This document shows positions 1 through 8,552 of a stretch of 64,000 bases of DNA, one piece after another. The stretch's first letter is position 1; each line of letters begins with the position of its first letter. A model generated the notes under the pieces. The model had not been told where the DNA came from, did not search any database, and worked only from the letters and a program-made list of their open reading frames with translations. Source of the DNA: Streptomyces sp. JH34. GTDB taxonomy: Bacteria; Actinomycetota; Actinomycetes; Streptomycetales; Streptomycetaceae. The stretch spans positions 5,518,001 to 5,582,000 of the forward strand of contig NZ_JAJSOO010000001.1 in the NCBI RefSeq assembly GCF_029428875.1. Direction: 5' to 3'. The position numbers were made by a program, and so were the translations under genes.

Positions 1-714
1 GGTGAGAGCCGGCGCCGCCGCAGGTCGGGCGGCGCGGAGAGCCGGGGACCCGTGCTCGAGGTCTCCGGCGTCGAGTACGAGGGCGCGTCCCAGCAGACGG
101 AATCCGCCCCCGCGGCGGTCTACGCGACGGAACCGATGCCGGACGACACCGGGCAGTACGGCGTCTACAACGAGCCCGCCCCGGCGGGCGGCGACGGCCA
201 CCAGGACCAGCACGGCGAACAGCAGCCCCAGTACGCCGCCTACGACCCGTACAACGGCTACGGCCAGCAGGCCTCCCAGGACCCCTACGGCGGCCAGGGC
301 TCCTATCAGGGCCAGGACACCACACACCAGGGCCAGGACGCCTACCAGGACCAGAGCTCCTACCAGGGCCAGGACACCTACACGGCGGGCCAGTACGACC
401 ACGGCACCGACCGGACGGGCTACCCCGCCTACTCCGACCCGTACACCGGCTCCGGCACCACCACGGGCACCGGGCAGTACACCCCCTACGACGCGTACGG
501 CACCGGCTACGACCCCTCCTCCTACCCCGCCGGTCAGCAGCAGCCCGAGGACCCGTACGCCGCGCAGTACACGGACACCCCGCCGGGTGGGGTCTGGGTC
601 CCGCAGCAGCGCGAGAGCGATCAGTACCCCCCGCTGCCGCCGGAGGCCCCCGTCCGGCCCGCGCCGTACGGCAACGGCTACGACACCGGTCAGAACGAGC
701 AGTACCGCTACTGA
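1..714 (+). CDS. C-terminal part of a Tyr/Gln/Gly-rich protein of unknown function (5' end outside the window)
   Basis: The frame is open from base 1 to a TGA at 712-714, so at least 237 residues are present and the start lies upstream. The first visible residues are a basic patch (ESRRRRR). The rest is low complexity, rich in Tyr, Gln, Gly, Asp and Pro, with repeated GQD/YQGQD units around residues 95-135. No folded domain, membrane segment or catalytic motif is visible. Such tails are seen at the C-termini of actinobacterial membrane or surface-linked proteins, but the parent family cannot be named from this fragment. A GTG at 49 could serve as an internal start, but the frame stays open upstream with the same composition. 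Confidence 0.6.
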   Translation, partial: GESRRRRRSGGAESRGPVLEVSGVEYEGASQQTESAPAAVYATEPMPDDTGQYGVYNEPAPAGGDGHQDQHGEQQPQYAAYDPYNGYGQQASQDPYGGQGSYQGQDTTHQGQDAYQDQSSYQGQDTYTAGQYDHGTDRTGYPAYSDPYTGSGTTTGTGQYTPYDAYGTGYDPSSYPAGQQQPEDPYAAQYTDTPPGGVWVPQQRESDQYPPLPPEAPVRPAPYGNGYDTGQNEQYRY

Positions 715-729
715 CCGGCGGGCTGACGG

Positions 730-759
730 CACCCGGCGGCCGGTTCGGGCCGCCGGGTG
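730..759. terminator. Bidirectional hairpin terminator between convergent genes
   Basis: A perfect 12-bp stem (CACCCGGCGGCC at 730-741 pairing with 748-759) encloses a 6-base loop. It sits in the 76-base gap between the plus-strand gene ending at 714 and the minus-strand gene ending at 791. There is no T-run, as is usual in Streptomyces. Confidence 0.7.
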
Positions 760-790
760 GACGCGGGCCGCCGACACTCCGGCGGCGGTG

Positions 791-2285
791 TCACCGGGAG
801 CCGCGGAAGCCGTCACCCTCCACGACGAGCCCCGCGACCAGGGCGCCCGACATTCCGGAGTGAGCCATCCCGCCGCCGGGATGCGACCAGCCGCCGGCCC
901 GGTACAGCCCGGGCAGCGCGGTGCGGTTCGCCGCCTGCAGATACGAGCCCCCGGCTCCGGCCAGCGCCGGTGCCGGCACCGAGCCACCCTCGGCGCCCGT
1001 GTCGGCCGCGGTCTCGGCCGGTGTGCGGACCTCCGCGTGGAGTATCCGCTCACGGAGGCCGGGAACGGCTTCGGCGGCCCGGCCGGTCACCGTGTCCGCG
1101 AACCGCTCGCGGAGCGTCGTGTCCGTCCAGTCGACCGGTCCGTGCGGCGCCACCGTCACCGTCAGGGTCACCGCCTCGTGCTCGTCGTCCGGGCGGGTGG
1201 CGGGGTCGTCCGGGCGCAGGACCGTCACCGTGGGCAGATCCGCCGTCCGGCCGCCGAACACCGCCTCCTGCTCCGCACCCGGGTCAGAGGTGTGCACCAC
1301 CGTCCGGTGGACGGCGTCGGCCTCCCGGGCGCCGCGCAGGGACAGCAGGACGAGGAAGCGGCCCGGCACGGCCGGCGCCCCCCGCGGGCCGCGCTCCGTC
1401 CGGGACCGGCAGGAGCCCGGGTGCCGGCTGCGCGCCGAGGACCACGTGATCGGCCTCCACACTGCCGCCGTCCGCCAGCTCGACGCCCGCCACCCGGCCG
1501 TCCTTCCCGGCCACCCGGACCACCTCGGCGCCGAAGACGAACTCCACCCTGCGGGCCAGACAGCGCGCGTACACGGCGTCGGCCAGCGCGCGCATGCCCC
1601 CGGAGACGTACCAGCTGCCGAAGGTCTCCTCCATGTATGGGAGGAGGGCGGCGGCCGCCGGGGCCCGGCGCGGGTCCAGGCCGTACGACAGGGCGTATCC
1701 GTCGAGCAGGGCCGCCAGGCGGGGGTCCGCCAGCTCCCAGGCACCGACCTCCGCCACCGTCCCCGCCTGCCGGGCCGCGCGCAGCAGCCTCCGGGTGCGC
1801 ACCGCCGGGTAGGGGTCACGGGCAAGCACCTGCGGGTCCTCGGGCAGCGGCTCCTCCAGCAGGGGCCTGCGCGACCGGTTCCAGGCGCTGCCCGCCCGGT
1901 CCAGGAAGTCGCCCCACCGGGCCCCGGCCCCCGCGCCGAGCGCCCGGTCCAGCGCACCGGTCACACCGGCCCGCGAGGCGTTGGGCAGCGACACCGCGGT
2001 GCCGTCGGCGAAGAGATGACGGCTCGCCGGGTCGACCTGGGTCAGAGTGACGCACTGCTCCAGGCTCTCCTTGCCCGTCTTCACGAACAGGTCGCGGTAG
2101 ACCGCGGGCAGGTGCAGCAGCCCGGGGCCGGTGTCGAAGACGAAGCCGTCACGGGAGAACCGCCCGAGCGAGCCGCCGTAGGTCTCCGACCGCTCGTACA
2201 CCGTCACCCGGTGGCCTGCCACGGAGAGCCGGGCGGCCGCCGCCATCGCGCCGGTCCCGGCGCCGATCACCGCAATTCGTGCCAT
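791..2285 (-). pseudogene. Phytoene desaturase-like FAD-dependent oxidoreductase, interrupted by a one-base frameshift
   Basis: The N-terminal frame starts at ATG 2285 with a dinucleotide-binding motif (VIGAGTGAM, residues 6-14, then a YERSETYGGS segment) typical of carotenoid desaturase/amine oxidase-type flavoproteins. The C-terminal frame ends at 791 and carries the family's closing motif (GGWSHPGGGMAHSGMSGA). The two parts lie in different frames. Dropping one base from the C6 run at 1378-1383 joins them into about 497 residues, a normal family length, through GARPAGAPAVPGRF. The break is therefore either a real mutation or a homopolymer sequencing error. The substrate is unknown; no crt genes are nearby. 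The gene precedes a DUF4126 gene on the same strand. Confidence 0.8.
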
Positions 2286-2316
2286 GTCAGTGACCTTAAG
2301 GGGTGCCGCCGACAGC

Positions 2317-2934
2317 TCATTCGGGCGGCCGGTGCCTGCCCGTCCCGGCCAGGCGCTTCTCCTCGCGGCGTTGCGCCCCGCGGCGCAGGAACCTGCGGAT
2401 CCGGGATGCCAGGAAGAGCAGTGTCACCACGCCGAGGAGGAGCAGGACCCCGGCGACGACGGCCGCCGCCACCGGGTTGAAGACGGCGAAGGTGATGACC
2501 CCCGCGACGCCGAGATCCTCCGCGACGCTGACCCCGATGTTGCTGAACGGCTCGGGTGAGGTGTTGACCGCCATCCTGGTGCCGGCCTTCACCAGGTGGC
2601 TCACCAGCGCGGTCGACCCGCCGACGGCTCCCGCCGCCAGCTCGGGCAGCGACCCGCTCTCGCCGGCCAGCGAAGCGGCGACGACCGCGCCGGCCACGGG
2701 CCGGATCACCGTGTGCGCCGTGTCCCATACGGAGTCCACGTACGGGATCTTGTCGGCCACCGCCTCGAACAGGAAAAGCACCCCGGCGGTCACGAGCACG
2801 TCGGTGCGCTGCAGGGACTCGGGCACCTCGTCGGTGAGACCGGTCGCGCCGAAGACACCGAAGAGCAGGACCACCGCGTAGGCGTTGATCCCACTGGCCC
2901 AGCCGCTCGTGAACACCAGGGGGAGTACGGACAC
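2317..2934 (-). CDS. DUF4126 family integral membrane protein
   Basis: About 205 residues from the GTG at 2934 (VSVLPLVFTSGWASGINAYAVV), which matches the usual start of DUF4126 proteins. An in-frame GTG at 2964 is the alternative start. The protein has a Gly/Ala-rich N-terminal membrane helix, several further hydrophobic segments, a KIPYVDSVWDTAHTVIRP motif typical of the family, and a basic C-terminal tail after the last helix. It ends 31 bases before the oxidoreductase start, so the two may be cotranscribed. The family has no established biochemical role. Neither start has a strong ribosome binding site. Confidence 0.8.
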   Translation of the reverse strand: MSVLPLVFTSGWASGINAYAVVLLFGVFGATGLTDEVPESLQRTDVLVTAGVLFLFEAVADKIPYVDSVWDTAHTVIRPVAGAVVAASLAGESGSLPELAAGAVGGSTALVSHLVKAGTRMAVNTSPEPFSNIGVSVAEDLGVAGVITFAVFNPVAAAVVAGVLLLLGVVTLLFLASRIRRFLRRGAQRREEKRLAGTGRHRPPE

Positions 2935-2964
2935 GGACGCGATCGTAACCAGTCCGGCGGGCAC

Positions 2965-3210
2965 CCGGCCGGGGCCTTGTGCACAGTCCTGAGTATCCCT
3001 ACCCAGTGCGCGAGATGAGTAGGGACGCGGATGAGCCCTCACCTGCGGGGACGGCAGAGTGGGGACCACGGAAGGGGCGCGGCGCCGGTACCGCCGGCAC
3101 GGGGCGGCGGAACGGCGCGGCACCCCCGACGTGACGGGGGCACACGGCGCGGAGCTCCGGGACCACGGGGGACACGGGGTCACGGGGGAGGGCTCCGCGG
3201 CGGTACCGGA
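2965..3210. promoter_or_regulatory. Intergenic region with a dyad upstream of the DUF4126 gene
   Basis: No convincing gene is seen between the DUF4126 start and the hairpin at 3211. A 7-bp inverted repeat, TCCCTAC (2996-3002) and GTAGGGA (3019-3025), with a 16-base spacer lies 32-60 bases upstream of the DUF4126 start. It could be a repressor site or overlap a promoter. The remainder is GC-rich sequence with no evident structure. Confidence 0.3.
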
Positions 3211-3257
3211 CGCCGGTCCGGTGGAATTCGGGGGGATCGAATTCCACCGGACCGGCG
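3211..3257. terminator. Very strong 20-bp perfect hairpin downstream of the TetR gene
   Basis: The arms 3211-3230 and 3238-3257 are exact reverse complements (20 of 20) around a 7-base loop. It begins 28 bases after the TetR stop on the minus strand, so termination of the TetR/YhgE operon is the simplest role. There is no U-tract. The arms contain EcoRI-like GAATTC cores and are less GC-biased than their surroundings. Confidence 0.7.
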
Positions 3258-3284
3258 TTTCTCCGTCCGCGGGCCGTCAGGGCC

Positions 3285-3896
3285 TCAGCGTCCGCTGACC
3301 CGGCCGTGCAGCAGCAGGGACAGGGCGGAGTGCACGTCGTCGATCGTCCGCTCGGGCTGGAACGCCTGCCAGTCGAGCGCGGCCACCAGGACCATCCCGA
3401 CCAGTGCGGCGGCCGTCAGCTGGATGTCGATCTCCTCGCTGAGCTCACCGCCCGCGACACCTTCCCGCAGGACGCCCTCGACGACGGCGACCGCCTCCTG
3501 ACGCAGCACCAGGAGGGTCGACTGCCAGGCGCGGTTGGTGCGCCAGAGCTCGGCGACGTACAGCTGGGTGAAGGCCGGGTAGCGGTCGATGAAGACCAGG
3601 CCGGCCCTGATCATCGCGTCCAGCGCCTCCACGCGCGTGCCGCCGCGCGCCTCCGTCGATTCGGCGGCCGACCGCAGCGACCGCGTGAGCAGCCCGACTC
3701 CGTGCCGCAGCAACTCCTCGAAGAGCTCGGTCTTGCTCTTGAAGTTGTAGTAGACCGTGCCCTTGGCGACCCCGGCGCGCTCGGCGATCTCGTCCACCGT
3801 CGTCGCGGAGAACCCCTTCTCCGCGATGAGGGTCACCGCCGCCTCGTAGAGCTTCTGCCGGGTGACCTGGCGGCGTGTGGTGCTACTGCTGTCCAT
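3285..3896 (-). CDS. TetR/AcrR family transcriptional regulator
   Basis: 203 residues from ATG 3896. The N-terminal third is a TetR helix-turn-helix domain (ATTVDEIAERAGVAKGTVYY, residues about 31-50), and the remainder is a divergent ligand-binding/dimerisation domain. It lies 29 bases downstream of a YhgE/Pip gene and is the third gene of that operon. A dyad of TetR type lies in front of the operon at 6775-6802, so autoregulation of the whole unit is the likely arrangement. The ligand is unknown. The cell-surface export context suggests a hydrophobic or membrane-active inducer, which is inference. Confidence 0.92.
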   Translation of the reverse strand: MDSSSTTRRQVTRQKLYEAAVTLIAEKGFSATTVDEIAERAGVAKGTVYYNFKSKTELFEELLRHGVGLLTRSLRSAAESTEARGGTRVEALDAMIRAGLVFIDRYPAFTQLYVAELWRTNRAWQSTLLVLRQEAVAVVEGVLREGVAGGELSEEIDIQLTAAALVGMVLVAALDWQAFQPERTIDDVHSALSLLLHGRVSGR

Positions 3897-3925
3897 ACGG
3901 ACGATTCTCACAGGTGCGGGCGCCG

Positions 3926-6013
3926 TCACAGACTCAGCTCCGGATGGAGCCGGTCCAGGGTCCACACCTGTTTGCGGCGGGCGGAGAGCGCGGTCAGCGC
4001 GAGCGCCCCGGCCGTGAAGGCGAGCAGCACGGCGCAGCCCTGCCAGACCGGCCCGAGCCCACCGCCCGTGATCAGCCGGCGCAGCCCGTCCACGACGTAC
4101 GTCATCGGCAGGTAGGGGTGGATCGCCCCGAAGAACCCCGGGCTGGTCTGGACGGGGTAGGTGCCGCCGGCCGAGGTCAGCTGGAGCATCAGCACCGCCA
4201 GGACGAGGATCCTCCCCGCGGCGCCGAAGCGGGCGTTGAGCCACTGCACGATCGCGGCGAAGCAGCACGTCACCAGGGCCAGGAAGCCGATCGTCCCGGC
4301 GGCGTGCGTCATCCGCAGACCGAGCTGCCAGTGCAGCACCGACATCAGTGCGGCGACCTGCAGCAGGCCGATCGCGGCCACCGGGAGCCAGCCCGCGAAG
4401 GCGATGCGCCAGGCAGGCGCCCCTGCCGCGAGGGCCCTCCGGCTGAGCGGCTGGATCAGCATGTACGCCACCATCGCACCCACCCACAGCGAGAGCGGGA
4501 TGAAGTACGGGGCGAAGCCGGTGCCGTAGTTGGGCGCCGCGTGCAGTGAGGAGGAGGCCAGCCGCACCGGGTCCGCCATCACGCCGGTGCGGGCGTCCCG
4601 CTCGTCCTTGTCGTAGTCAGGGATCTTGCCGACCCCGTCGTTGAGCCCCTGGGCGAGGGTCGCGGAGCCGTCGCCCAGGCGGTACAGACCGCTCTTGAGG
4701 TCCTTGGCGCCCGTGTCGAGCTTCTTGAGGCCGGTGTTCAGACTCCCGGCCCCCGTCTTCGCGGTGCCGAGACCGGTGTGGAGCGCGTCGGCGCCCTTGG
4801 CGACCTCGTGTGCGCCGGTGTTGAGCGCGTCGATCTTCGCCACGGCCGACTCCAGGTCCGTGTCCAGACGCGGTGACCGCTTCGCCAGGGCGTCGGCCTG
4901 CTTCTCCAGGTCGGTGAGCCGGGTGCGCAGCTTCGTGAGGTCGCCGTTCTGGTTCCTCACCAGGGCGTCGACGTCGTCGGACACCTCGGAGACGTCCTCC
5001 GCCGCGGTTTCGGCGCGCTTCAGTTGCGGGCAGACACCCGGGTCGGGAAGGGGCTGGTCCTCGCACCGGATCCGGTAGACCTCCGTCAGGTCGTCCGAGG
5101 CCGTGTGGGCGGCGGCCGAGGCGACGGGCGCCGCTTCCGCGAGCAGGTCGAGGTTGTCCCGCACGGCCTTCGAGGAGTCGGCGACCAGCCGGGCGGTGTC
5201 GCCGATGGCCTTGCCGTTGTCCTTCAGGAAGGGGCGTACGTCCCCGGCGACGGCGTCGACCTTGTCGGCGAGTGCCTGGGTGCCGCCGGCGACCTGCCGG
5301 GAGCCCGTCTCCAGGTCGCCCGCGCCCTTGTTCAGCTTCGTGATGCCCGTGGAGAGGGTGCCACTGCCCGACTTGGCGTCCTTGAGGCCGTCCGCGAGGT
5401 CCTTGGAGCCCTTCTTCGCCTTCGTGAGCCCGCTCTCGAGGTCGTCGGCGCCCTCGGCCGCCTTCGCGGTCGCGTCGTGCAGGCCCGAGAAGTCGACGAA
5501 GATCCGGTCCAGGAAGCCGCGGGACGCCTTCGTCGACGCCGCGCCGCGGACCTCGGCGAAGACCGTTCTGGAGATCTGCCCGACGATGTAGTTGTTCGCG
5601 TCGTTCGTGCGCACCCGCAGGGCGCCGGTGGCGGGGGAGTCGCCGGCACTCGAGGCGATCCGCTCGCTGAAGTCCGACGGCATGGTCAGCGAGAGGTAGT
5701 ACGTCCCGTCCTCGACGCCCCGCTCGGCCTCGGCGGAGCCGACCTCGTGCCAGTCGAAGACCTTGGAGTCGAGCAGCCCGCCGGTGATCTCGTCCCCGGC
5801 AGCGAGGCGTTCACCCCCGGTGCTCGCGCCCTTGTCCTCGTTGACGAGCGCCACGGGTATGCGGTCGAGCCGCCCGTACGGGTCCCAGAACGACCAGAGG
5901 TAGAGCGCTCCGTACAGCAGGGGCAGCAGGAGGAGAGCCACGAGTGCGGCACGGGGCATCCGGCCCCTGCCGAACCGCCGCAGCTCAAGCGCTGCCAGTC
6001 TCGGCGATCGCAT
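3926..6013 (-). CDS. YhgE/Pip-family membrane protein (ABC-2-like)
   Basis: 695 residues from ATG 6013. It has one N-terminal membrane helix (about 22-42), then the conserved YhgE segment (YLWSFWDPYGRLDRIPVALV). A long extracytoplasmic region follows, rich in short repeats such as LxxGLxxLxxG predicted to form coiled coil. About five C-terminal membrane helices follow (from about 510 to 670). This architecture is typical of the YhgE/Pip (phage infection protein) group, related to ABC-2 permeases and ESX-type surface proteins. It overlaps the upstream ATPase-like gene by 29 bases, implying translational coupling. Expected role: export or membrane stress response with its partner ATPase. The substrate cannot be told from sequence. 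Confidence 0.88.
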   Translation of the reverse strand: MRSPRLAALELRRFGRGRMPRAALVALLLLPLLYGALYLWSFWDPYGRLDRIPVALVNEDKGASTGGERLAAGDEITGGLLDSKVFDWHEVGSAEAERGVEDGTYYLSLTMPSDFSERIASSAGDSPATGALRVRTNDANNYIVGQISRTVFAEVRGAASTKASRGFLDRIFVDFSGLHDATAKAAEGADDLESGLTKAKKGSKDLADGLKDAKSGSGTLSTGITKLNKGAGDLETGSRQVAGGTQALADKVDAVAGDVRPFLKDNGKAIGDTARLVADSSKAVRDNLDLLAEAAPVASAAAHTASDDLTEVYRIRCEDQPLPDPGVCPQLKRAETAAEDVSEVSDDVDALVRNQNGDLTKLRTRLTDLEKQADALAKRSPRLDTDLESAVAKIDALNTGAHEVAKGADALHTGLGTAKTGAGSLNTGLKKLDTGAKDLKSGLYRLGDGSATLAQGLNDGVGKIPDYDKDERDARTGVMADPVRLASSSLHAAPNYGTGFAPYFIPLSLWVGAMVAYMLIQPLSRRALAAGAPAWRIAFAGWLPVAAIGLLQVAALMSVLHWQLGLRMTHAAGTIGFLALVTCCFAAIVQWLNARFGAAGRILVLAVLMLQLTSAGGTYPVQTSPGFFGAIHPYLPMTYVVDGLRRLITGGGLGPVWQGCAVLLAFTAGALALTALSARRKQVWTLDRLHPELSL

Positions 6014-6761
6014 CTGCCGTTTCCTTCCCGGTCGTCGTGTCGTCGCGGGCCGCGTCCGTCCCGGCCGCCGGGCGGGTCCGCACCGTGAGCGCGTCCTCCG
6101 GGGCCTCGCTGCACACGGCCAGCACCGTCGTCCCGCCGGCGGCGAGGGCGCGCAGCAGCTCCCAGGCCAGGTTGCGGTCGGCGGCGGAGAGTCTGAGGTC
6201 GGTGTCGTCCACGGCGAGGAGCCGGGGACGGCCCATCAGGGCGAGGGCGACGGACAGGCGCAGGGCCTCCAGCCGCTCCAGGTCCCGCACGGAGGTCCGT
6301 TCGGCCTTCGGCAGCGCCGCGAGGTCGAGCCCCGCGTCCTGCAGGGCGGTGTCGACGGTGTCCCGGGCCGTGGCCGCGCGTTCGGAGCGGGGACGCAGCA
6401 GGGAGCGCGGCGAACCGTCGAAGCGGCGCCGCAGCAGGGCCCGCTCCCGCAGGTGCTCGGCGACGGTGAGGGAGGGGTCCAGCTCACTCACCCCGGGGAC
6501 CGGGCCCAGCGCGCTGAACCCGCGCACCGCGGCCAGTCGTCCGGGCAGGCGCTCGCCGCCGACCTCGGCGTGGCCCCGCGTGGACCGCATCCGGCCGGTG
6601 AGCGCGAGCAGCAGACAGGTGCGCCCCGAACCGGACGGGCCCTCGACCGCGACGAGCGACCCCGGCCCGGCGGTGAACCCCACCCCCTGGAAGGCCCAGC
6701 CGCGCGGACCCTTCAGTCCGAAGTCCTCGGCGCACAGCGCCGCCCCGTGCGGGCTTTCCAC
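5985..6761 (-). CDS. Degenerate ABC-type ATPase-like protein, partner of YhgE/Pip
   Basis: 258 residues from GTG 6761, chosen because a purine-rich G-run precedes it. The fold order is that of an ABC ATPase. The Walker A-like loop is GPSGSGRT (41-48), with Arg47 in place of the invariant Lys. The Walker B-like segment is RLLAVDDTD (180-188), with Asp where the catalytic Glu normally sits. No LSGGQ signature is present; its place is taken by a DLERLEALRLS helix. ATP hydrolysis may be weak or absent. It is the first gene of the operon with YhgE and TetR, and its start lies just downstream of the putative TetR operator. The last 20 residues are an acidic/Thr-rich tail. Confidence 0.8.
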   Translation of the reverse strand: MESPHGAALCAEDFGLKGPRGWAFQGVGFTAGPGSLVAVEGPSGSGRTCLLLALTGRMRSTRGHAEVGGERLPGRLAAVRGFSALGPVPGVSELDPSLTVAEHLRERALLRRRFDGSPRSLLRPRSERAATARDTVDTALQDAGLDLAALPKAERTSVRDLERLEALRLSVALALMGRPRLLAVDDTDLRLSAADRNLAWELLRALAAGGTTVLAVCSEAPEDALTVRTRPAAGTDAARDDTTTGKETADAIAETGSA

Positions 6762-6774
6762 GACCCCACCCCCA

Positions 6775-6802
6775 TTTTTAGACTGACTGGTCAGTGCAAA
6801 AA
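6775..6802 (-). promoter_or_regulatory. TetR-type operator and probable promoter of the ATPase/YhgE/TetR operon
   Basis: The core inverted repeat is ACTGAC-TG-GTCAGT (6782-6795). It is flanked symmetrically by T5 (6775-6779) and A5 (6798-6802), so the dyad extends over 28 bases around one centre. It lies 14-41 bases upstream of the GTG at 6761. The AT-rich flank on the coding strand (TCTAAAAAT) may be the -10 region, so a bound repressor would block polymerase. The regulator is probably the operon's own TetR. Confidence 0.7.
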
Positions 6803-6929
6803 GTTAGCCCTCTTTCGCGCTCGAAGCAAAGTGCCAGGTCAGAGGCGGGTACTGAGGGATTGTCAGTGCCGCCCCTCACGATGGACACAGACGGCCACCG
6901 AGCCGTCACACGACGACAGGAGGTTCGTC

Positions 6930-7469
6930 ATGGCCAGCTCGTCCGCAGCCGCCGCCCCGCGGCGCCGCGCCGTCAGCCCTGCACCCTCACTGACCGGTCC
7001 GGCAACCGACGTGCACCCCGTGCTGCGCCGCACCACCGCGCCGCCCGCCGCCCTCGACCTGCTCGCCCAGGCCCACGCGGGCCTCGACGAGGCCGCCGGG
7101 CTCGACGTGCCCAACGAGCGGTACGCCACCGCCCACCTCGCCGCGCTGCGCACCGCCGCCGCCGTGCTCGCCGCCCGCGGCCGTCCGGAGACCGGCGGGC
7201 GCCGCCGTGAGCGGATCCGCAGCGCCTGGGAGGTCCTCCCCGACATCGCGCCCGAACTCACCGAATGGAGCGCGCTGTTCGCGTCGGGAGCCCCGCGCAG
7301 GGCGCGCGCCGAGGCGGGCATACCCGGCGCGGCAGGCAGCCGCGACGCCGACGACCTGCTGCGTGACGCGGCCATGTTCCTGCGTCTGGTCGAGCGGCTG
7401 CTGGCCCTCCGGCCCGTCCTCCCGCGGCCCCGGAAGGACGGCCCCGGACAGCGGCCCGACGCGGAGTGA
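6930..7469 (+). CDS. HEPN-domain protein, SAV_6107-like
   Basis: 179 residues from ATG 6930, set by a strong AGGAGG site 6 bases upstream. The first 35 residues are Ala/Pro-rich and probably disordered; the rest is helical. The segment ERYATAHLAALR holds an R-x4-H motif (Arg64, His69), the signature of HEPN domains, many of which are RNases. I place it in the streptomycete SAV_6107-type HEPN family from recognition of the pattern. No nucleotidyltransferase (MNT) partner is adjacent, so a classical HEPN/MNT toxin-antitoxin pair is not supported. It is divergent from the ATPase operon and followed by a methyltransferase gene after 102 bases. Confidence 0.75.
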   Translation: MASSSAAAAPRRRAVSPAPSLTGPATDVHPVLRRTTAPPAALDLLAQAHAGLDEAAGLDVPNERYATAHLAALRTAAAVLAARGRPETGGRRRERIRSAWEVLPDIAPELTEWSALFASGAPRRARAEAGIPGAAGSRDADDLLRDAAMFLRLVERLLALRPVLPRPRKDGPGQRPDAE

Positions 7470-7571
7470 CCGCGAGGACGGTGCGAGGCAATAGGGTGGA
7501 GACCACCCGTACCACCTGCACCGTTCACGCTCCGCCGTCCGTGGCGGCACCGTGCCGAGGAGTCAACTGCC

Positions 7572-8330
7572 GTGTCGGACCAGCTGCGCCCCCGCGCCTC
7601 CCTCCGTACCGCCGTGGTCTGGGAGGTCCTCAAGGACGCTCTCGAGCGCCGGGTCAAGGCGACCGGCAGGGAAGCGCTGGACGTGCTCGACACCGGCGGC
7701 GGCACCGGCAACTTCGCCGTGCCCGTCGCCCGGCTCGGCCACCGGGTCACCGTCGTCGACCCCAGCCCGAACGCCCTGTTCGCGCTGGAGCGCCGTGCGG
7801 ACGAGGCAGGCGTCGCCGACCGGGTCCGCGGTGTCCAGGGCGACATCCTCGGCCTGTTCGAGGTGGTGGACCGCGCCGGATACGACGCGGTCCTGTGCCA
7901 CGGCGTCCTGGAGTACGTGGACGACCCCGCCGAGGGCGTGCGCAACGCGGTCGACGCGCTCCGCCCGTCCGGTGCGCTCAGCCTGCTCGGCGCCGGCCTC
8001 GGCGGAGCCGTCCTGGCCAGGGCCCTCGCCGGGCACTTCGCCGAGGCCCGGCAGGCGCTGACGGACCCCGCGGGACGCTGGGGCGCCGGAGACCCGGTGC
8101 CCCGCAGGTTCACCGCGGACCAGCTCACCGGACTCGTCGACGCCGCGGGCGTCGAGGTCGGCGCGGTCCACGGTGTACGGGTCTTCGCCGACCTGGTTCC
8201 GGGTGTTCTCGTGGACACCGAACCGGGTGCCATGGAGGAGCTGCTCAGGCTGGAGGCGGCCGTCTCGGAACTGCCGTCCTTCCACTCCGTGGCGACCCAG
8301 CTGCACGTTCTGGGGGAGAAGCGCGCCTGA
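7572..8330 (+). CDS. Class I SAM-dependent methyltransferase
   Basis: 252 residues from GTG 7572. Motif I is clear (VLDTGGGTGNFAVPVA, about 38-53), followed by the acidic end of strand 2 (VTVVDPSPN) and a CHGVLEYVDDP motif IV region. These are hallmarks of Rossmann-fold methyltransferases of the SmtA/CmoM-like type. CmoM methylates tRNA wobble uridine derivatives in other bacteria, but sequence alone does not fix that activity here. It lies downstream of the HEPN gene on the same strand and may share its transcript. Confidence 0.85.
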   Translation: MSDQLRPRASLRTAVVWEVLKDALERRVKATGREALDVLDTGGGTGNFAVPVARLGHRVTVVDPSPNALFALERRADEAGVADRVRGVQGDILGLFEVVDRAGYDAVLCHGVLEYVDDPAEGVRNAVDALRPSGALSLLGAGLGGAVLARALAGHFAEARQALTDPAGRWGAGDPVPRRFTADQLTGLVDAAGVEVGAVHGVRVFADLVPGVLVDTEPGAMEELLRLEAAVSELPSFHSVATQLHVLGEKRA

Positions 8331-8552
8331 CGGTGACGCCGAGACCGTCGGACCGGAGCCGGGAATGCGGCGGGAGCCCGGCTGATCAGCAACGCAGCTG
8401 CAGACGGAGTACCGCCCGGAACACCCGATCGGGCCGCGAGCCCCGTATGATCGGGTGACACCGTCCGGCATGACGGATCGGAGGTCGGGGAATCTACGCC
8501 TCAGCAGCCGAGCCGAAATGGCGGTCCGGACTGGCTATGGCTAGAGGGCGGG

